From: Isochrysis galbana
Taxonomy: Eukaryota > Haptophyta > Isochrysidales > Isochrysidaceae
Length of the DNA: 64,000 nt
Direction of reading: 5' to 3'
Assembly: GCA_018136815.1 (NCBI GenBank)
Contig: CM030932.1
Coordinates: 4,874,407 to 4,938,406 of the forward strand
The stretch's first letter is position 1. Each line of letters begins with the position of its first letter. Positions 30,996 through 42,315 of the stretch are shown here, in pieces. The position numbers and the translations under genes were made by a program. The notes under the pieces were generated by a model that was not told the DNA's origin, made no database searches, and saw only the letters and a program-made list of their open reading frames with translations.

Positions 30996-32053
30996 CTCCG
31001 CAGTTTCTCGGTGCCGGAATGCCGCCGCACACACGCGAGAGAGAATACCGGGAGGGGGGCGAGGGGAGAGGGCGTCACACTCGATCAAGATTTCAAGAAC
31101 TAAGAGCTGTACTCAGTACTCCCTCAGAGTACAAGTCCCAGATGGGGTCCTTGTTCTCGATGCCGAGTTCGAGTGAGGGCGAATCCTGCGAGGGATGGGT
31201 CGGGATGGTCGGGGCGAGGTCTCCGGTAGCCAGGGTAGCCGCGTGCGCGCGCTGTGAGGAGGAGGTGGTTGGGCTGTCTGTGGGTTGCGCGGGCAACGAC
31301 GCCAGAGGCCAGAGGGCCAGAGGGTCAGGGGGTGGTCGGACTGTCGGCAGCCCGACACGGCGCTGCATCTGGCGGGAATCAAATGCCAAATGTAGCTTAG
31401 ATATCAAGGAACCGATCCCCCCGCGGGCGCGCCCGCGACCGCAAATTCTTTACTCTTTACGGTTAGAGCGTGAGCGCGCGTGACGCGTGACGGAGGGGGG
31501 AGAGGGAGAGGGGGGGGCGAATCGCACCATTTCTTGGCGAAGATTTTCGCAGCGGCAGGTAGCCCCCCCCCGGAGCCTATTTATTGGGCATCGCGCCACG
31601 TTCAAAACATGCAGCCCAACCCTCACTAGTAAACTAGTAATTATTAAAAAAGCCCCGGTTTGACCGCCCTACACCATGCTCCGGGCTTGCTATTCAGTAT
31701 AGCTCAAGTGCGAACGCACATAAGCCCTGAAATTACCACCCCACCCGTGGCCAATGCACATGTGCTTAATGCTCATGAGTATGGTCTAACTCGTCACGTC
31801 CAAAGAACCACACAACACTTTCTCGCGGCCCCGCTCTATCGTAGTAAACGGGTGGAAGGCGATGATGATGCGTGGGTTGTTCCACAAATGCGACAGGGCT
31901 ACTCCTATCGCTGTCATATTCATGTGCCATGCCATGTAGCGTTTCCACGTCCCTACGGAAGCGAGCGCCCAATACTCTCGCAACGCAGATCCACCGATCC
32001 ACCCCTCCTCTGTTTGCAACTCATGGAGCAGGGCTTTACCCCAGAAACCAGAG
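30996..32053. other. Intergenic region with dispersed repeat ends
   Basis: 31500-31680 holds a copy of the family at 26.9 and 29.8 kb and ends AAAAAAGCCCCGGTTTGACCG. The remaining sequence, downstream of SecA, shows no motif-bearing frame. Confidence 0.4.
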
Positions 32054-35000
32054 CTATTTCCGTGGCTGGTACTGGAAGAAGGAGAACGCAGAGTTCTGGC
32101 GAAGCTGCGTCTTGAGCGAATCGTAGAGATTCAATCCCTCCTCGCGATAAACGGTGATGGGGTCGGTGCCTGCGTATATCTTCAGGCCAGCCCACTCTTT
32201 GACGAAGCTCATATACTTCATATGCGCCTTCCATAGAGTGTCCTCTTGAGTCAGGATGATGAAACGTGCAGCCTCAGCCGCCAATCCCGGCTTGACTGCC
32301 TCGAGCACAGTCACCTTTGCTTGGACAGCAGATGAGACCGCAGCAAGCACTGCAGCCTCAACACCATCTCCCTCGAGCACCGCTTCGGTCACCGCAAGCT
32401 CGGGGAAGAATTGCACAAGCTTGGACAAGGTGGTGGCCGCACCCTTGCTCGGTAGATTAGCACCAAGAATATCCCGTGCGGTTTGCTGTGCAAATTCGGA
32501 TAGTACATCGATGACCTGCTGTGGAGTGCCACGTAGCACTGCACCACGACGTGCGTACGTCTCCTCACGCTGAACGGCTAGGACCTCGTCGAACTCGAAG
32601 AGGCGCTGACGAAGCTCATAATAGTAGCGTTCGACACGCCCTTGCGTCTCCTGGACGACACGTTCGACCTGCCATCCGGGGGACGCCAAGCGGTGTGAGT
32701 GAGAGCCTACCCAGCCGTGGGGCATGCGGCGAATGCGATATGGGCGGCAACATGGCATGAGGAAAACAATCGTGAGCAGGGTGGCGGGAGAGCATGGTGA
32801 GCAGCAGTGAAGGCGCGTGCTTCGATGAGCGAGCACAGTTGCATGGTGCGAGTAGTGCTGCATGGTGCGAGTAGTGACCAAAGATAGGGCGAGGAGTGGC
32901 GATTCGCCGAGGAAGAAGCGAGCTGGGTGAGCTGCCCTTCACCTGTCCCGATTCAAGAGGCGTGTCCTCTCCAATGCGAAGGAAGTCAAGCATGCCCTTG
33001 ATCTTGTCGCCTCCGAACAAGCGGAAGATTCGATCTTCAAGCGAGAGGAAAAAGTGGGTTGAGCCGGGGTCGCCTTGCCGGCCCGCTCGTCCGCGAAGCT
33101 GACCGTCAATTCTTCGCGAGTCGTGTAGGTTGGTGCCAATGACATGGAGCCCACCCGCCGCGAGCACGCGCGCCTTCTCCGGCGCAAGCGCCTCCTCAAA
33201 CTCTTCTGCGACAGCGTCGAGGGCCTCGCGCGTTTCATCCTCGATCGAGTTCTCATACACCGCCGCAGACGATCCGGCCACTGCCAAAACCTCGTCTAGC
33301 AACAGGAGCTCTTCGCGCGTGCGCATGACCTCATCGACCAAAGGTTGCCGACCAGACGCGGCTGCCTCAGCAGCTGCCTCGGCGCGCGAGGTGGCGAACC
33401 GAGCAGCGGCCTGGCGGACCATCGCCTCAGCTTCCTCGCTCACCTGGGCGGGAAAGAAGCCCTCGCGCGGCTCAATGATAGCCAGATTTGCAGCCTGAGC
33501 CATCGCCGAGCGCAGGTACAGGCGCGCCATGTAGGCAGGGTTGCCGCCAAGCAGGATATCGGTGCCTCGGCCGGCCATATTGGTCGAGATCGTGATGGCA
33601 CCCTCACGTCCTGCCTGCGCGACCACCTCGGCCTCACGCTGCGCCGCCTGCGGGTCGGCACTGAGGAGTTCATGTGGCACGCCTAGCTCGGCGAGCTTTT
33701 CGGAAAAGGCACGCGAGGCCTCAACTGAAGTGGTGCCCACGAGCACGGGGCGCCCAGAGCGGCGCACGGCGAGCAACTCCTTCAGGGCCGCGTTAGATTT
33801 CCCACGGGTAGTCTTGTACACTGAGTTGGGAATGTCCGTGCGCAGAGAGGGGAGGACAGGCGGCACGTCCACCACTTCAAGGTCGTAGATCTGGGAGGCG
33901 CGGGCGAGCGACATGCTGAGTTCCCGAGGGTCCATGGGCAGGGGTTGAAGGGCGGGGGCGGGGGCGGGGGCGTACCGCCCGAGAGTGTGCCCTGTGCCAC
34001 TACCACAAGGGCGTACGAGGAGCTGCGCTAGCCCTAGGCCTATTTTAGCGTGGCAGAACGGAGGCGACACGTGCCAACTCACCGTGCGGAATTCCTCTTG
34101 CTCGGACAGCGCAGTTCCCGACATGGACGCCAGCTTTCTGAAGCGCCGGAATAGCGACTGATAGGTGACAGACGCCACGACCTCCGTCTCAGGCTGAATT
34201 GTGAGCCCCTCCTTGGCCTCCACAGCCTGATGGACACCATCGCCCCAACGACGGCCCTCCATCACCCGGCCCGAGAACTCGTCAATAATGAGTGCCTACA
34301 AGGCCATAAGCGCGCGGAACGGCCACCGTCGCCGTGTGCTCGCCTCGACTGAGGGGCAGGAAGCGCAAGCAGCACCCGCCAACACCATGGCTAAGTTTGG
34401 AGGCGTGTGCGGGAGGGCATGACGGACAATGCGTCACCTCGCCGTCCTGCAGCAGGTAGCTCTTATCTTTGATAAACAGCTCCTTAGCCTTGATCGAGTT
34501 GACGACGTAAGATGCCCATGGGTTCTTGGCCTCGTAGAGATTGCTCACCGCGAGGGCTTTTTCGCAGTCCCTTACACCTTGGTCTGTGAGCGATACGGTC
34601 TGCTCCTTCTCGAAGACATCATAGTGCACCCCCTTCTCAAGTACGGCTGCGAGCTTCGAAGCGGCCTCGAACTTGTCCACCGGGGCGTCTGTCTTGCCAG
34701 AAATAATGAGCGGCACACGAGCCTCATCGATGAGGACTGAATCGCCCTCGTCAACAACGCAGAAGTTGAGCACGCCTGATGGGCGCAACACGACCTGAGC
34801 AAACGAATTCACACACAACCGAAAAGGGCAGCTCAAGTGCCGTACTGGGTACATGTAGAGCGGCGGGGGCAGGGCCGAGGGGAGGATCCACGACTCAGCG
34901 CACGAGCGCGGCGCGCGCCCGCCCGCCCTGAGAAATTGAGCACAGGCCTCCCGCACGCAAATCCAGCTGCCACGTGGCCGCATTGCCCGGCAAGCAGCCC

Positions 35001-35731
35001 ACCTCCTCCCGGTTCATCGCGAGGTTGTCTCGGAGGTAGTCGAAGCCGAGCTCAGAATTAGTAACATATGTTACGTCCGCCGCGTATGCTGCCTTGCGCG
35101 CGGCAGTGTCCATCCCCGCCTGGATCAGGCCAACCTTGAGCCCGAGGAAGCTGTAGACCTGGCCCATCGTCTCTGCATCGCGGCGCGCTAGGTAATCGTT
35201 CACGGTGACGACCATCGAGCCCTCGCCCGAGAGCGCGTTGAGGTAGATGGCACAGGTGGCAACAAGAGTCTTTCCTTCTCCGGTGCCCATCTGCGCGAGC
35301 TTCCCTTCGTGAAGGGCCATGGCGCCCACCAGCTGCACATCGTAGTGCCTGAGCTCGAGCGTGCGCCATGCTGCCTCGCGAACGACTGCAAATGCCTCCT
35401 CAAGCAGCTGGTCCTCAGTCTCTCCGGCGGCGAGTCGTGCGCGGAAGTGATCAGTCTTAGCGGCTAGCTCCTCGTCCTCCAGAGTCTCCAGCTCGTCCTC
35501 AAGACCGTTGATCCTCTGCACACGCTGTGTGTAGCGGCGAACAGTTGCATCGTTCGCGGCAGTGAAGGCAGAGGTGCGAGGGTCCTTCTGCGGCTGGGCG
35601 CCGCCGCCCTTGAGCGCCTGGCCAACCTTGTCGATCACCCCCATCCGCACCGCCACGCGCCCGACGCCCGTGCGCACGCCGCCCGGCACGAGCAGTCCGA
35701 GGCCGGCGAGGAGCAGCAGCGCGGGCGCCAT
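32054..35731 (-). CDS. secA: Preprotein translocase ATPase SecA, nuclear, five exons
   Basis: Exons 35731-35003, 34794-34438, 34295-34083, 33890-32943 and 32668-32054; every intron is phase 0. The 953-residue product starts with a hydrophobic signal-like segment ([18 protein letters not shown]), then a transit-like part. The SecA motor follows: MGTGEGKT (Walker A, about 148-155), [24 protein letters not shown], the DEAD-box position reading [72 protein letters not shown] and [20 protein letters not shown]. The helical scaffold ends [12 protein letters not shown], with no C-terminal zinc domain. SecA drives proteins through the SecY channel, here presumably into thylakoids or an envelope membrane. 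The DEGD in place of DEVD/DEAD is unusual. It is divergent from the gene at 36141. Confidence 0.95.
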
Positions 35732-36140
35732 TGCTCTCCCCTCGCTCTCTCTCTCCTCCTCGCTCTGGCCCTCCCTCCCCCACCCCTCTCTTTGTGCTTC
35801 CCTCTCTCTTCTCTAAAGCTTTCCTTTTCTTTTCGTATCTGCTGAGCCCTTCTTCCTAGAGAAATACTCTCCTCCTCTCCTCTCTCCTGGCTCTCGGTCG
35901 CTTGTCTCGCTCACCCCTCACCGAAAAGAGAGATTAAATCATCTGGATAGTATTAGAAGGGCTCGGTCGGAGCTCGCTTGCTGCTGCTCGCTCCCGCTCC
36001 CCTCCTCCTCGCGAGCTGGCGAGGAGGTGAGGAGGGGTCGCAGTAAATTTGTTTTAAGGTAGCGCACGCACCGTTCTGCGGGGGTCTGTCGCGGGGGGAG
36101 CTCGCCACGAAAGAGCGCTGTGAGTGGGGGGCAGAGGAAG
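35732..36140. promoter_or_regulatory. Divergent region upstream of SecA
   Basis: CT-rich on the plus strand near 35740-35930 (purine-rich on the SecA sense strand, unlike other leaders here), then GC-rich bases to the plus-strand start at 36141. No specific site identified. Confidence 0.35.
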
Positions 36141-36584
36141 ATGTCGGCGCCCCCCCGCCCCTCTCCCCCTGGGGAGCAATCTCTGCGCAGCAAGTGGCAT
36201 GCATTGCAGGTGGCCTCTGAGCTTGCAGCGGTGGGGATCGAGGACGAGAGCATCCCGCCCATGGTGCGGCACACAATCACGCCGCGAGCAACGCCCGTGT
36301 CCAACGCACAAGCAGAATCCGACGTAGACGTAGGCGCTGCGTGGCACGGGGCTCTGCACGAGCCACAGCAGATTCAGAGGCGAAGGAGGTCGCGAGGGCA
36401 GGCCACACCAATGCTTGTTGAGGGGCCCCGAAGGCGGTCCGGTCTTCAGCCGCAGCTAGATTTTGGCTCGCCAGGTGGAGCCGGCGCCTTGTACTGCCGG
36501 CGCCAGTGGGGGCAAGAAAGGTCCGAGCAGGCGAGCTCGGGAGCTGCATCGGCACCGGCAGGTGAAGATGTAAGATGTGGCTGA
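36141..36584 (+). CDS. Hypothetical low-complexity protein (exon?)
   Basis: A 147-residue frame rich in Pro, Arg, Ser and Gln starts MSAPPRPSPPGEQSLRSKWH. It includes LQVASELAAVGIEDESIP and ends just after CACCGGCAG followed by GTGAAG, which could be a splice donor. No domain recognised. The zinc-ribbon-like frame that follows (36604-36936) may belong to the same gene in another frame or exon. Confidence 0.35.
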   Translation: MSAPPRPSPPGEQSLRSKWHALQVASELAAVGIEDESIPPMVRHTITPRATPVSNAQAESDVDVGAAWHGALHEPQQIQRRRRSRGQATPMLVEGPRRRSGLQPQLDFGSPGGAGALYCRRQWGQERSEQASSGAASAPAGEDVRCG

Positions 36585-36603
36585 GGACGAGGCTCACGTC
36601 CTC

Positions 36604-36936
36604 ATGGTCAATGCTCGAGTTGCGGCGGGGCAGATCGCCTCCACCTTCAGCTGTTCAAAGTGCTCAGTGCCAGATACTCTACGTCCTGTTGCAACGCCGA
36701 GAGTGTACGGTGGCCACGGCATGTGCTTGGTCTTCAAGTGCTCATTGTGCTCTCACCGCGTGACGCTCAAGCTCGACACCCGCGTGCAACTCACCAACCT
36801 GGACTATTGCAGCGGTGACGAATTGGGAACTCCAAGAGCCAAGAGCGGAGGCATCGGCACGAACGGCGATGAGGACGAGGGAGAGGGAGAGGGAGTAAGG
36901 ATCGGCAACGGCTCCTCCTCCACCGCGGGCGAATGA
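36604..36936 (+). CDS. Zinc-ribbon-like hypothetical protein or exon
   Basis: About 110 residues: VAAGQIASTFSCSKC, then CLVFKCSLCSHRVTLKLD, then an acidic, Gly/Ser-rich tail. The two CxxC pairs separated by about 25 residues would bind one zinc. The frame is open a few codons upstream to a GTG, and it overlaps the end of the previous ORF. It ends shortly before LINE sequence begins, so membership in that element cannot be excluded. No named family. Confidence 0.35.
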   Translation: MVNARVAAGQIASTFSCSKCSVPDTLRPVATPRVYGGHGMCLVFKCSLCSHRVTLKLDTRVQLTNLDYCSGDELGTPRAKSGGIGTNGDEDEGEGEGVRIGNGSSSTAGE

Positions 36937-37087
36937 GGGCGGACTTCTGCGTCGAGAGCCGACGCTAGCGACGGAGACAACGGCAGCCAGGTATACGATA
37001 TCGAGCCTTGCGTCCCGCGTCTGACGGGCAGCATTAGAGGAAACCCGGCACTTCCAACCTTCTGGAAAGAGGCCCTCGCGAATTTTA

Positions 37088-38151
37088 GAGACCTCGACAT
37101 AAAAAAAAAACATCTGAAGATTCAGGCTACTACCGCTAGCTATAAAGACCACGCACTCACGGTACCGACTCACGCCATCGCCTATACCCCAGAACACTCA
37201 CTCCCTTTACACTACCCCCTTCATTCCTTTGTCTTTGGTATCGGGGGGGGGGGCCGCGTGCACTACGACGGGCCAAGCGCAAGGGGCGGGCTGGGGCAGA
37301 CCTGTTGTTGGGTGTTCCTGTGGCAGACAAACGTAAAACGCCTTCTGAACTATCTTATATTGTCCCCAGGGGGTCTCGGCCCCCGCCCTTCGGCCTTTCT
37401 TCGTCCGCTGCCGCACTTTCGCGGTGTTTGACTGCCGCGCAGGGTGTCTTCCCGTTGATATACCGTAAATGGGCGGATATCTTACCTATTCTCGGGCCAG
37501 ATCGTGTGGTTTTTTTGTCGTTCTTTTCCCGTCGTTCTCTTCGTTCTCCTACGGGCGTGTGCTGCATGGCGCGCGCCATGGCCCCCTTCTGGGGGGCCCC
37601 TCGGGGCCCCCCAGAGGGCCAGCCAGGGCAGCTCAGGGGGCAGTGGAGGCTGGGGCAGTGCCCCTGGCCTCTCCTGCCTCTCCCTCGCTCGCCTCGCTGG
37701 CCCTGGGTGCCCTCCTGGCGGCCTCGGTGGTCTGTGGCTCAGTGGTGAGAGGGGGGGTCAGTACGAGCGAGGGCCAGGGGCCCCCCAGAGGGCCAGCCAG
37801 GGCAGCTCAGGGGGCAGTGGAGGCTGGGGCAGTGCCCCTGGCCTCTCCTGCCTCTCCCTCGCTCGCCTCGCTGGCCCTGGGTGCCCTCCTGGCGGCCTCG
37901 GTGGTCTGTGGCTCAGTGGTGAGAGGGGGGGTCAGTACGAGCGAGGGCCAGTGCAGGCGAGTGCGTGCGGCGCGCGGCGCGCGCTCGGCGAAGGTCTGGG
38001 CCAGATTGATGTCAGCTCAGCCCCTGCCAGCAGGCAGGGGCTGAGGTTGGTTGTGCAGGCCCACCCAGGGGGTGTCTGCGATGGAGAGAGGGGGGCGCGA
38101 GGCCCCCATTGGCCTCCTACTTATAAAAGTAGTTGAGACCTCGACATAAAA
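37088..38151. mobile_element. Hairpin-array element inside LINE, 17-bp target duplication
   Basis: GAGACCTCGACATAAAA occurs at 37088-37104 and 38135-38151, and removing 37105-38134 plus one copy restores the LINE reading frame. The element starts AAAAAACATCTGAAGATTCA and ends with CTACTTATAAAAGTAG. Near that end are GGGGGGCGCGAGGCCCCC and CAGCCCCTGCC-AGCA-GGCAGGGGCTG hairpins. It includes a 174-bp tandem duplication. Confidence 0.85.
37603..37950. repeat. 174-bp exact tandem duplication
   Basis: Units 37603-37776 and 37777-37950 appear identical (GGGGCCCCCCAGAGGGCCAG...). They lie in the GC-rich body of the inserted element. Confidence 0.9.
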
Positions 38152-39865
38152 CCCTCTTTCCTTACGCGGGAAGGCGCGCTCTCACAGCCAATATGGCATA
38201 ACCTACACATCCCTCCCCCTGCGATACGGGCCCCGTGGGCGCGCCTATGGGAATCATTACATACCAACGTAGTTCACAACGTCTTCAAGGACGGCGCCCT
38301 TACGACGCCGTACAGCAAGGAAGAGTGCTCGGCATATGTAGAGCACCTGCCCGAAACCTTCATGCACGAAGGCCGCGCGATACATAAAAAGGAATTCCTT
38401 GACTCATGGGACATAGTCGTAGGCTATGCAACAAGACTGTTAGAGCGAGCGAAAGAACGCCCCCCCCAAGATATTAAAGGAGAGGAACCGCACGCTTGCG
38501 GCACCCAGCCACAGGAGCCAGGGGATGCGCTATCTCGCAGAGAAGTTAGAGTCACGGAAGACGAAAGATTCATAAGCAGACTTAATAACATCTGGCTACA
38601 CGCTGACACCGATTACTTAGGAGAGATAGCCGGCACCGGGAATGTGGCGGAAGCCGAAGAAATCCAATACTACCACCAACCGGCAAAATGGGAGGGCGGA
38701 TATAAAGGCCCGAGATTCATGGAATACCCTCTGGCGGATGAGTACGCCATACGAAAAGGAAGGGTCGCGCTAGACGCGATCACCGTCTCCGACATCACCA
38801 AAGAAGTGATCAAAACAAATCGGAAAAACGCCCCGCAAGCGGCGAGGTCCGTGTGGGAGAATAGACTTAGCATCACGAAAGAGGAATGGAAACACATAGC
38901 TAGACTATACACAATGCCGTTGCTAAAACACACGGATAAACACTTACACTTCAAACATATCACACACAGAAGGATCGGCACTAGAAACAGATTCCCAGAC
39001 AGCCAGACAGACAAATGCAGACTGTGCCACGGCCACCGAGAAGACTCGTGCCATCTAGCATGGTGCCCCGCGACGTAAACGATATTCGAAACAATAGACG
39101 CCCTTACGAAACACACGCCTACTGCTAAGAGATCGCGTGCACAGAAAGTGAAAGATAGACTCTTCGCATACCCCGGTACGAACACTCCCGATAGCCTAAA
39201 AGCGCTCTACATAATAGCATGGAAACATATAATAAAAGACTTCTACAGAGTAGAGTTCGAGGCGCACAACTACCACTATATACCAGTCCTGGAGTCCACG
39301 CTGATAAGATTCGCCACCCTGGTCCGAGGCAATACTTCGCCGGATCCTTACAATTCTATGCGCACGTATAAGGCCGCTCAGGGGAGAAAACCTAAGATCA
39401 AAAAAGTGACAGAACTCAGCAGCCCTATATTTACTAAGGATGAACAAGGTAGGCTGCAACTAAGTAAAGAATTTGGCCTCGTAGCAAAAGCCCTCGGCCT
39501 GGCTGAGAGGCTCGCATGAATAGACGCGACAACCCGCTCCGACCGTATGTCATGACTGGCGATCGACCATAACTACGGACATGCCGGATATACGGACGTA
39601 CACACTAGTACGACTACACCCCGAAGCACTCACAGTATAAACAGGTCACTCAACGGAACAAGAGGGAGGCGAGAACATACCGTTGGGGACAGGTGCACCC
39701 CGCTTAGCTCGGACCCCCCAAACGACCCGGGCCCCTAAGTAGAGCACGAGGGGAGTTGCCGCAAGGCAGGGAGTGAGGGAGTGGGAGGAGAAAGAGCGTG
39801 GCTTCGTGAGTGTCTTCCATTGCCACGGGCGAGGCGAGAATATTAAAAAGTTTTTTTTTGGTGTA

Positions 39866-41118
39866 TTTCCTCAATCCTCACATCCTCATTTTTTATTTTT
39901 ACACCCTCAGAAGTTAAAATAGTGTTTGACTGCCCTACTACCTATGTGCTAAAGACGCGATCGGCTCCAGGAGGACTCGGCAGGTACGACGAGGGCGAAG
40001 AGTCCTCGCGGGCCATCATCTCGTGGGCGGCGCGACAAACCTCTTCACACTTCGATGCTGTTTCTCCCGCCACTGCTCCGTTGGCGGAGATCTTCTAAGC
40101 GATCGGAGAGCCTTCTCAGATCTAGCTCTCCTCGTCGTCGCTGATGCGATCGGGACCCATTGAGAAGAGAGAGAGAGAGAAAGAAAACCACTCTGAAGAT
40201 TCAGGCTACCTCGGGGCCCATTGAGAGGAGAGAGCAGAGAGCAAAGTACCAAAGCCTCCGCCGCGGCGAGACGCCACGCTCTCCGTCGGGAGGAAGACCT
40301 CTCGGACCACCAGCGCTCAGCTGTGAATGAAAAGAGTCCAGCTCGAGGGGTTCGAGCCGTTAGATTCAACGCCAGGGTGGTGGAAGTGGGCGCCCGCCCT
40401 TCTTCGCGAGGCGCGCTCGGTTCGTTGAGGCGATGCCCTCGACGGCGTGCAAGTTCGGCCGAAACGGAGTAATAAAAGGGTGGGCTTGGGCTGGGCGGGA
40501 GTGGCTGTTGGGGCGGGGGGGAGGGGGCGAGAGGGGGGAAGGGGGGGACCTTCTCGGACTCTTCCCAATCCCGCGCGTCTCGGTTTCGTCGATCGCATGC
40601 GGTGACGAGACGCGTTGCCCTCTCTTGGCGCCTTTCCCCCGTTTCTCTTTCCCCCCCCTTTCTTTCCCCCCCCAACCCACAACCTTCTCGCTCCTTCTCT
40701 CTCTCCTCTCTCTTCTGTTCTCTTTCTTCCTGTTCTCTCTCCTCATCACCCGGTGACGCACCGCGGGCAGTGCTCCATCGCTCCCTTCCGCGCAAGCCCC
40801 CCCACCTTGTTCTTTCACCAAAACAGACACCTCTTTTCTCGTAACTCCAGGGGGACTGCGCAGACTCTCTCCCGCCCCGTGCCGTCCGCTCGTTCCCCCC
40901 TCCTCCCCCCTTCGTTCCCCGCCGGCCGCGCGTAGCCCCCACCCACCGTCCACCTAGGCTCAACAGCTCCCTCCTCCCATCCTCCTCTCCTCCCACGTCT
41001 CTCGCGCCCGCCGTTGACGAGCTCCTCAACTCCGCTCGCCTTCAACCTACCTCTCCCTCTCTCTGCGCCTCCTGCGCCACCGCACCGCAAACAGTCTCTC
41101 TCTCTCTCACTCACACAG
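39866..41118. other. Leader and intergenic region of the zinc-finger gene
   Basis: 39900-39935 carries a repeat end (AGTGTTTGACTGCCCTACTA). 40180-40220 has CTGAAGATTCAGGCTACC. From 40450 the sequence becomes C/T-rich toward 41118. A 337-codon minus-strand frame here is Arg/Glu/Pro low complexity. Confidence 0.4.
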
Positions 41119-41553
41119 ATGGTGACGCAGATGCCACCACCTCCCGCGAACGAGAACACCAACGAGTGCCGCGTTGTCTGCTGCTCGCACTGCGCCGACG
41201 TCATCTCGGGAGATGTCTTCATGCTCGCCGATCGCGCCTACTGCTCTCCAAATCACCGGCGCAACGCCTTCGAGAACCTCCGGTGGGATGCCTCCGGACG
41301 TCTTCTGCCGCTACAGAGGGCCGACGGAAAACGCGTCCATGCTAAAGCCACCGCGTGGGGCTGGTTCTCGGGTAGTCGTGCCGCCGCAACTGCCACCAAC
41401 AAGTCACCATCAGCATCCCGGACAGCTCCGACCCCTCAGACTGTCGAGAAACGATTCTCTAGCAGCTCTCGAGCAGTGTCGATCTCACGCTCCCAGTCAA
41501 TGATATCACGCGAGAAGAGCATCGAGGCCACCTGCATCACCGGCAAGGCATGA
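41119..41553 (+). CDS. Small FCS-like zinc-finger protein
   Basis: A 144-residue protein from MVTQMPPPPANENTNECRVV. One zinc-binding module: CCSHCADVISGDVFMLADRA, YCSPNHRRNAFENL. CxxC, about 16 residues with an aromatic or hydrophobic stretch, then C-x3-H resembles plant FCS-like (FLZ) or LIM-half fingers, which mediate protein contacts. The remainder is Ser/Thr/Arg-rich and probably disordered (SSRAVSISRSQSMISREKSI). The ATG follows a CT tract ending CACACAG, so it may be the first coding exon after a leader intron. The frame is also open upstream to ATG 41014. Confidence 0.65.
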   Translation: MVTQMPPPPANENTNECRVVCCSHCADVISGDVFMLADRAYCSPNHRRNAFENLRWDASGRLLPLQRADGKRVHAKATAWGWFSGSRAAATATNKSPSASRTAPTPQTVEKRFSSSSRAVSISRSQSMISREKSIEATCITGKA

Positions 41554-42315
41554 TGCCGAGGCGACCGCCTATTCTCGCCAAGTCTTTGCCAGCGCACCTA
41601 TGCGATACCGCCCTATGGCGAAGGACATCATGTGCTGCGCCGATGTGTCTTGAATGACCGCCTCGACGAGCCCTTGTACAACTCTGATAATGTCACCTGC
41701 GGCCATCACCGGAACTTGCACACAATCGCGTGGCCGCATAATGTGCATGCACACCGTTTCCACTTGTTTCGAAGCCATCTTATGTGTTCATTTCAGGCGT
41801 CGCGGCTGCGTCTCTCCCAGTCGTTTTGTTGCTCCCCGGCGACGACGGGTATGGATGGCGCACCGATGCTTTAATTGATGTCGTGGTACAAGAGGGGCCC
41901 ATGGCGAGCGGCTCAGCCCCTGATAAGAGCAGTGAGGCGACTGACATCGTTCATGTTTGGCCCGGTGCACTCGTCGTCGGCATTTCATACTCAGCCGCGA
42001 ACTCCGCTATCCCTCACGCAAGTATAAGTTAGACTACGATGGTGATGATGTGGCTGTGGTTGTGGATTCAATTATTATGGCATGCACATGCAGCCAGTAT
42101 TCAGATATAGTCATAGTCTATGTCATGCTGTTGGTCATTGTTCGTCCGTGCAGACGCCGCAGATCGCATCGCGTTGGTACGGCAAAGGCAAAGATCGCAT
42201 GTATTGTATATTGTAGTTCTTAGTAACCTACATACTGCTCTCGTGGTGTGGAGGAGTGTGATGTGGTGCGTGAGTGCAAAGAAATGGGATGGACGCATGT
42301 ATCCCGTGCTCAGCT
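41554..42315. other. Intergenic region
   Basis: A 69-codon minus-strand frame (41778-41569, MASKQVETVCMHIMRPRDCV...) has protein-like composition but no other support. Otherwise nothing recognised before the LINE fragment. Confidence 0.3.

Larger units (their letters stand above)
36996..39519 (+). pseudogene. LINE C-terminal ORF, split by an insertion and a stop
   Basis: Reading from about 36996: NPALPTFWKEALANFRDLDI, then the inserted element, then the same frame resumes with PSFLTREGALSQPIWHN. Copy B reads SREGALSQPIWRNP at this place. Downstream comes NVVHNVFKDG, a zinc-finger-like CRLCHGHREDSCHLAWCP, then TAA at 39076-39078 where copy C has AAA. After it the frame continues to 39519 with DRLFAYPGTNTPDSLKALYI and ends GLAERLA. 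The Cys/His cluster resembles the finger that follows reverse transcriptase in LINEs. Dead by both insertion and nonsense codon. Confidence 0.8.
36990..39865 (+). mobile_element. LINE (non-LTR) fragment, 5' truncated, copy A
   Basis: Carries the region after the reverse transcriptase and the 3' UTR of a LINE. It is interrupted by the hairpin element at 37105-38134. The 3' UTR after 39519 is shared with copy C (GACCCGGGCCCCTAAGTAGA, then GGCGAGAATATTAAAAAG and a T run ending near 39861). Confidence 0.75.

Noticed and set aside
37504-38136. 210-codon Gly/Ser-rich frame with internal repeat
   Set aside because: Lies in the hairpin element body, and the frame is not kept in other copies.
40016-41029. 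337-codon minus-strand frame
   Set aside because: Arg/Glu/Pro low complexity opposite a CT-rich leader; no domain and no conservation evidence.
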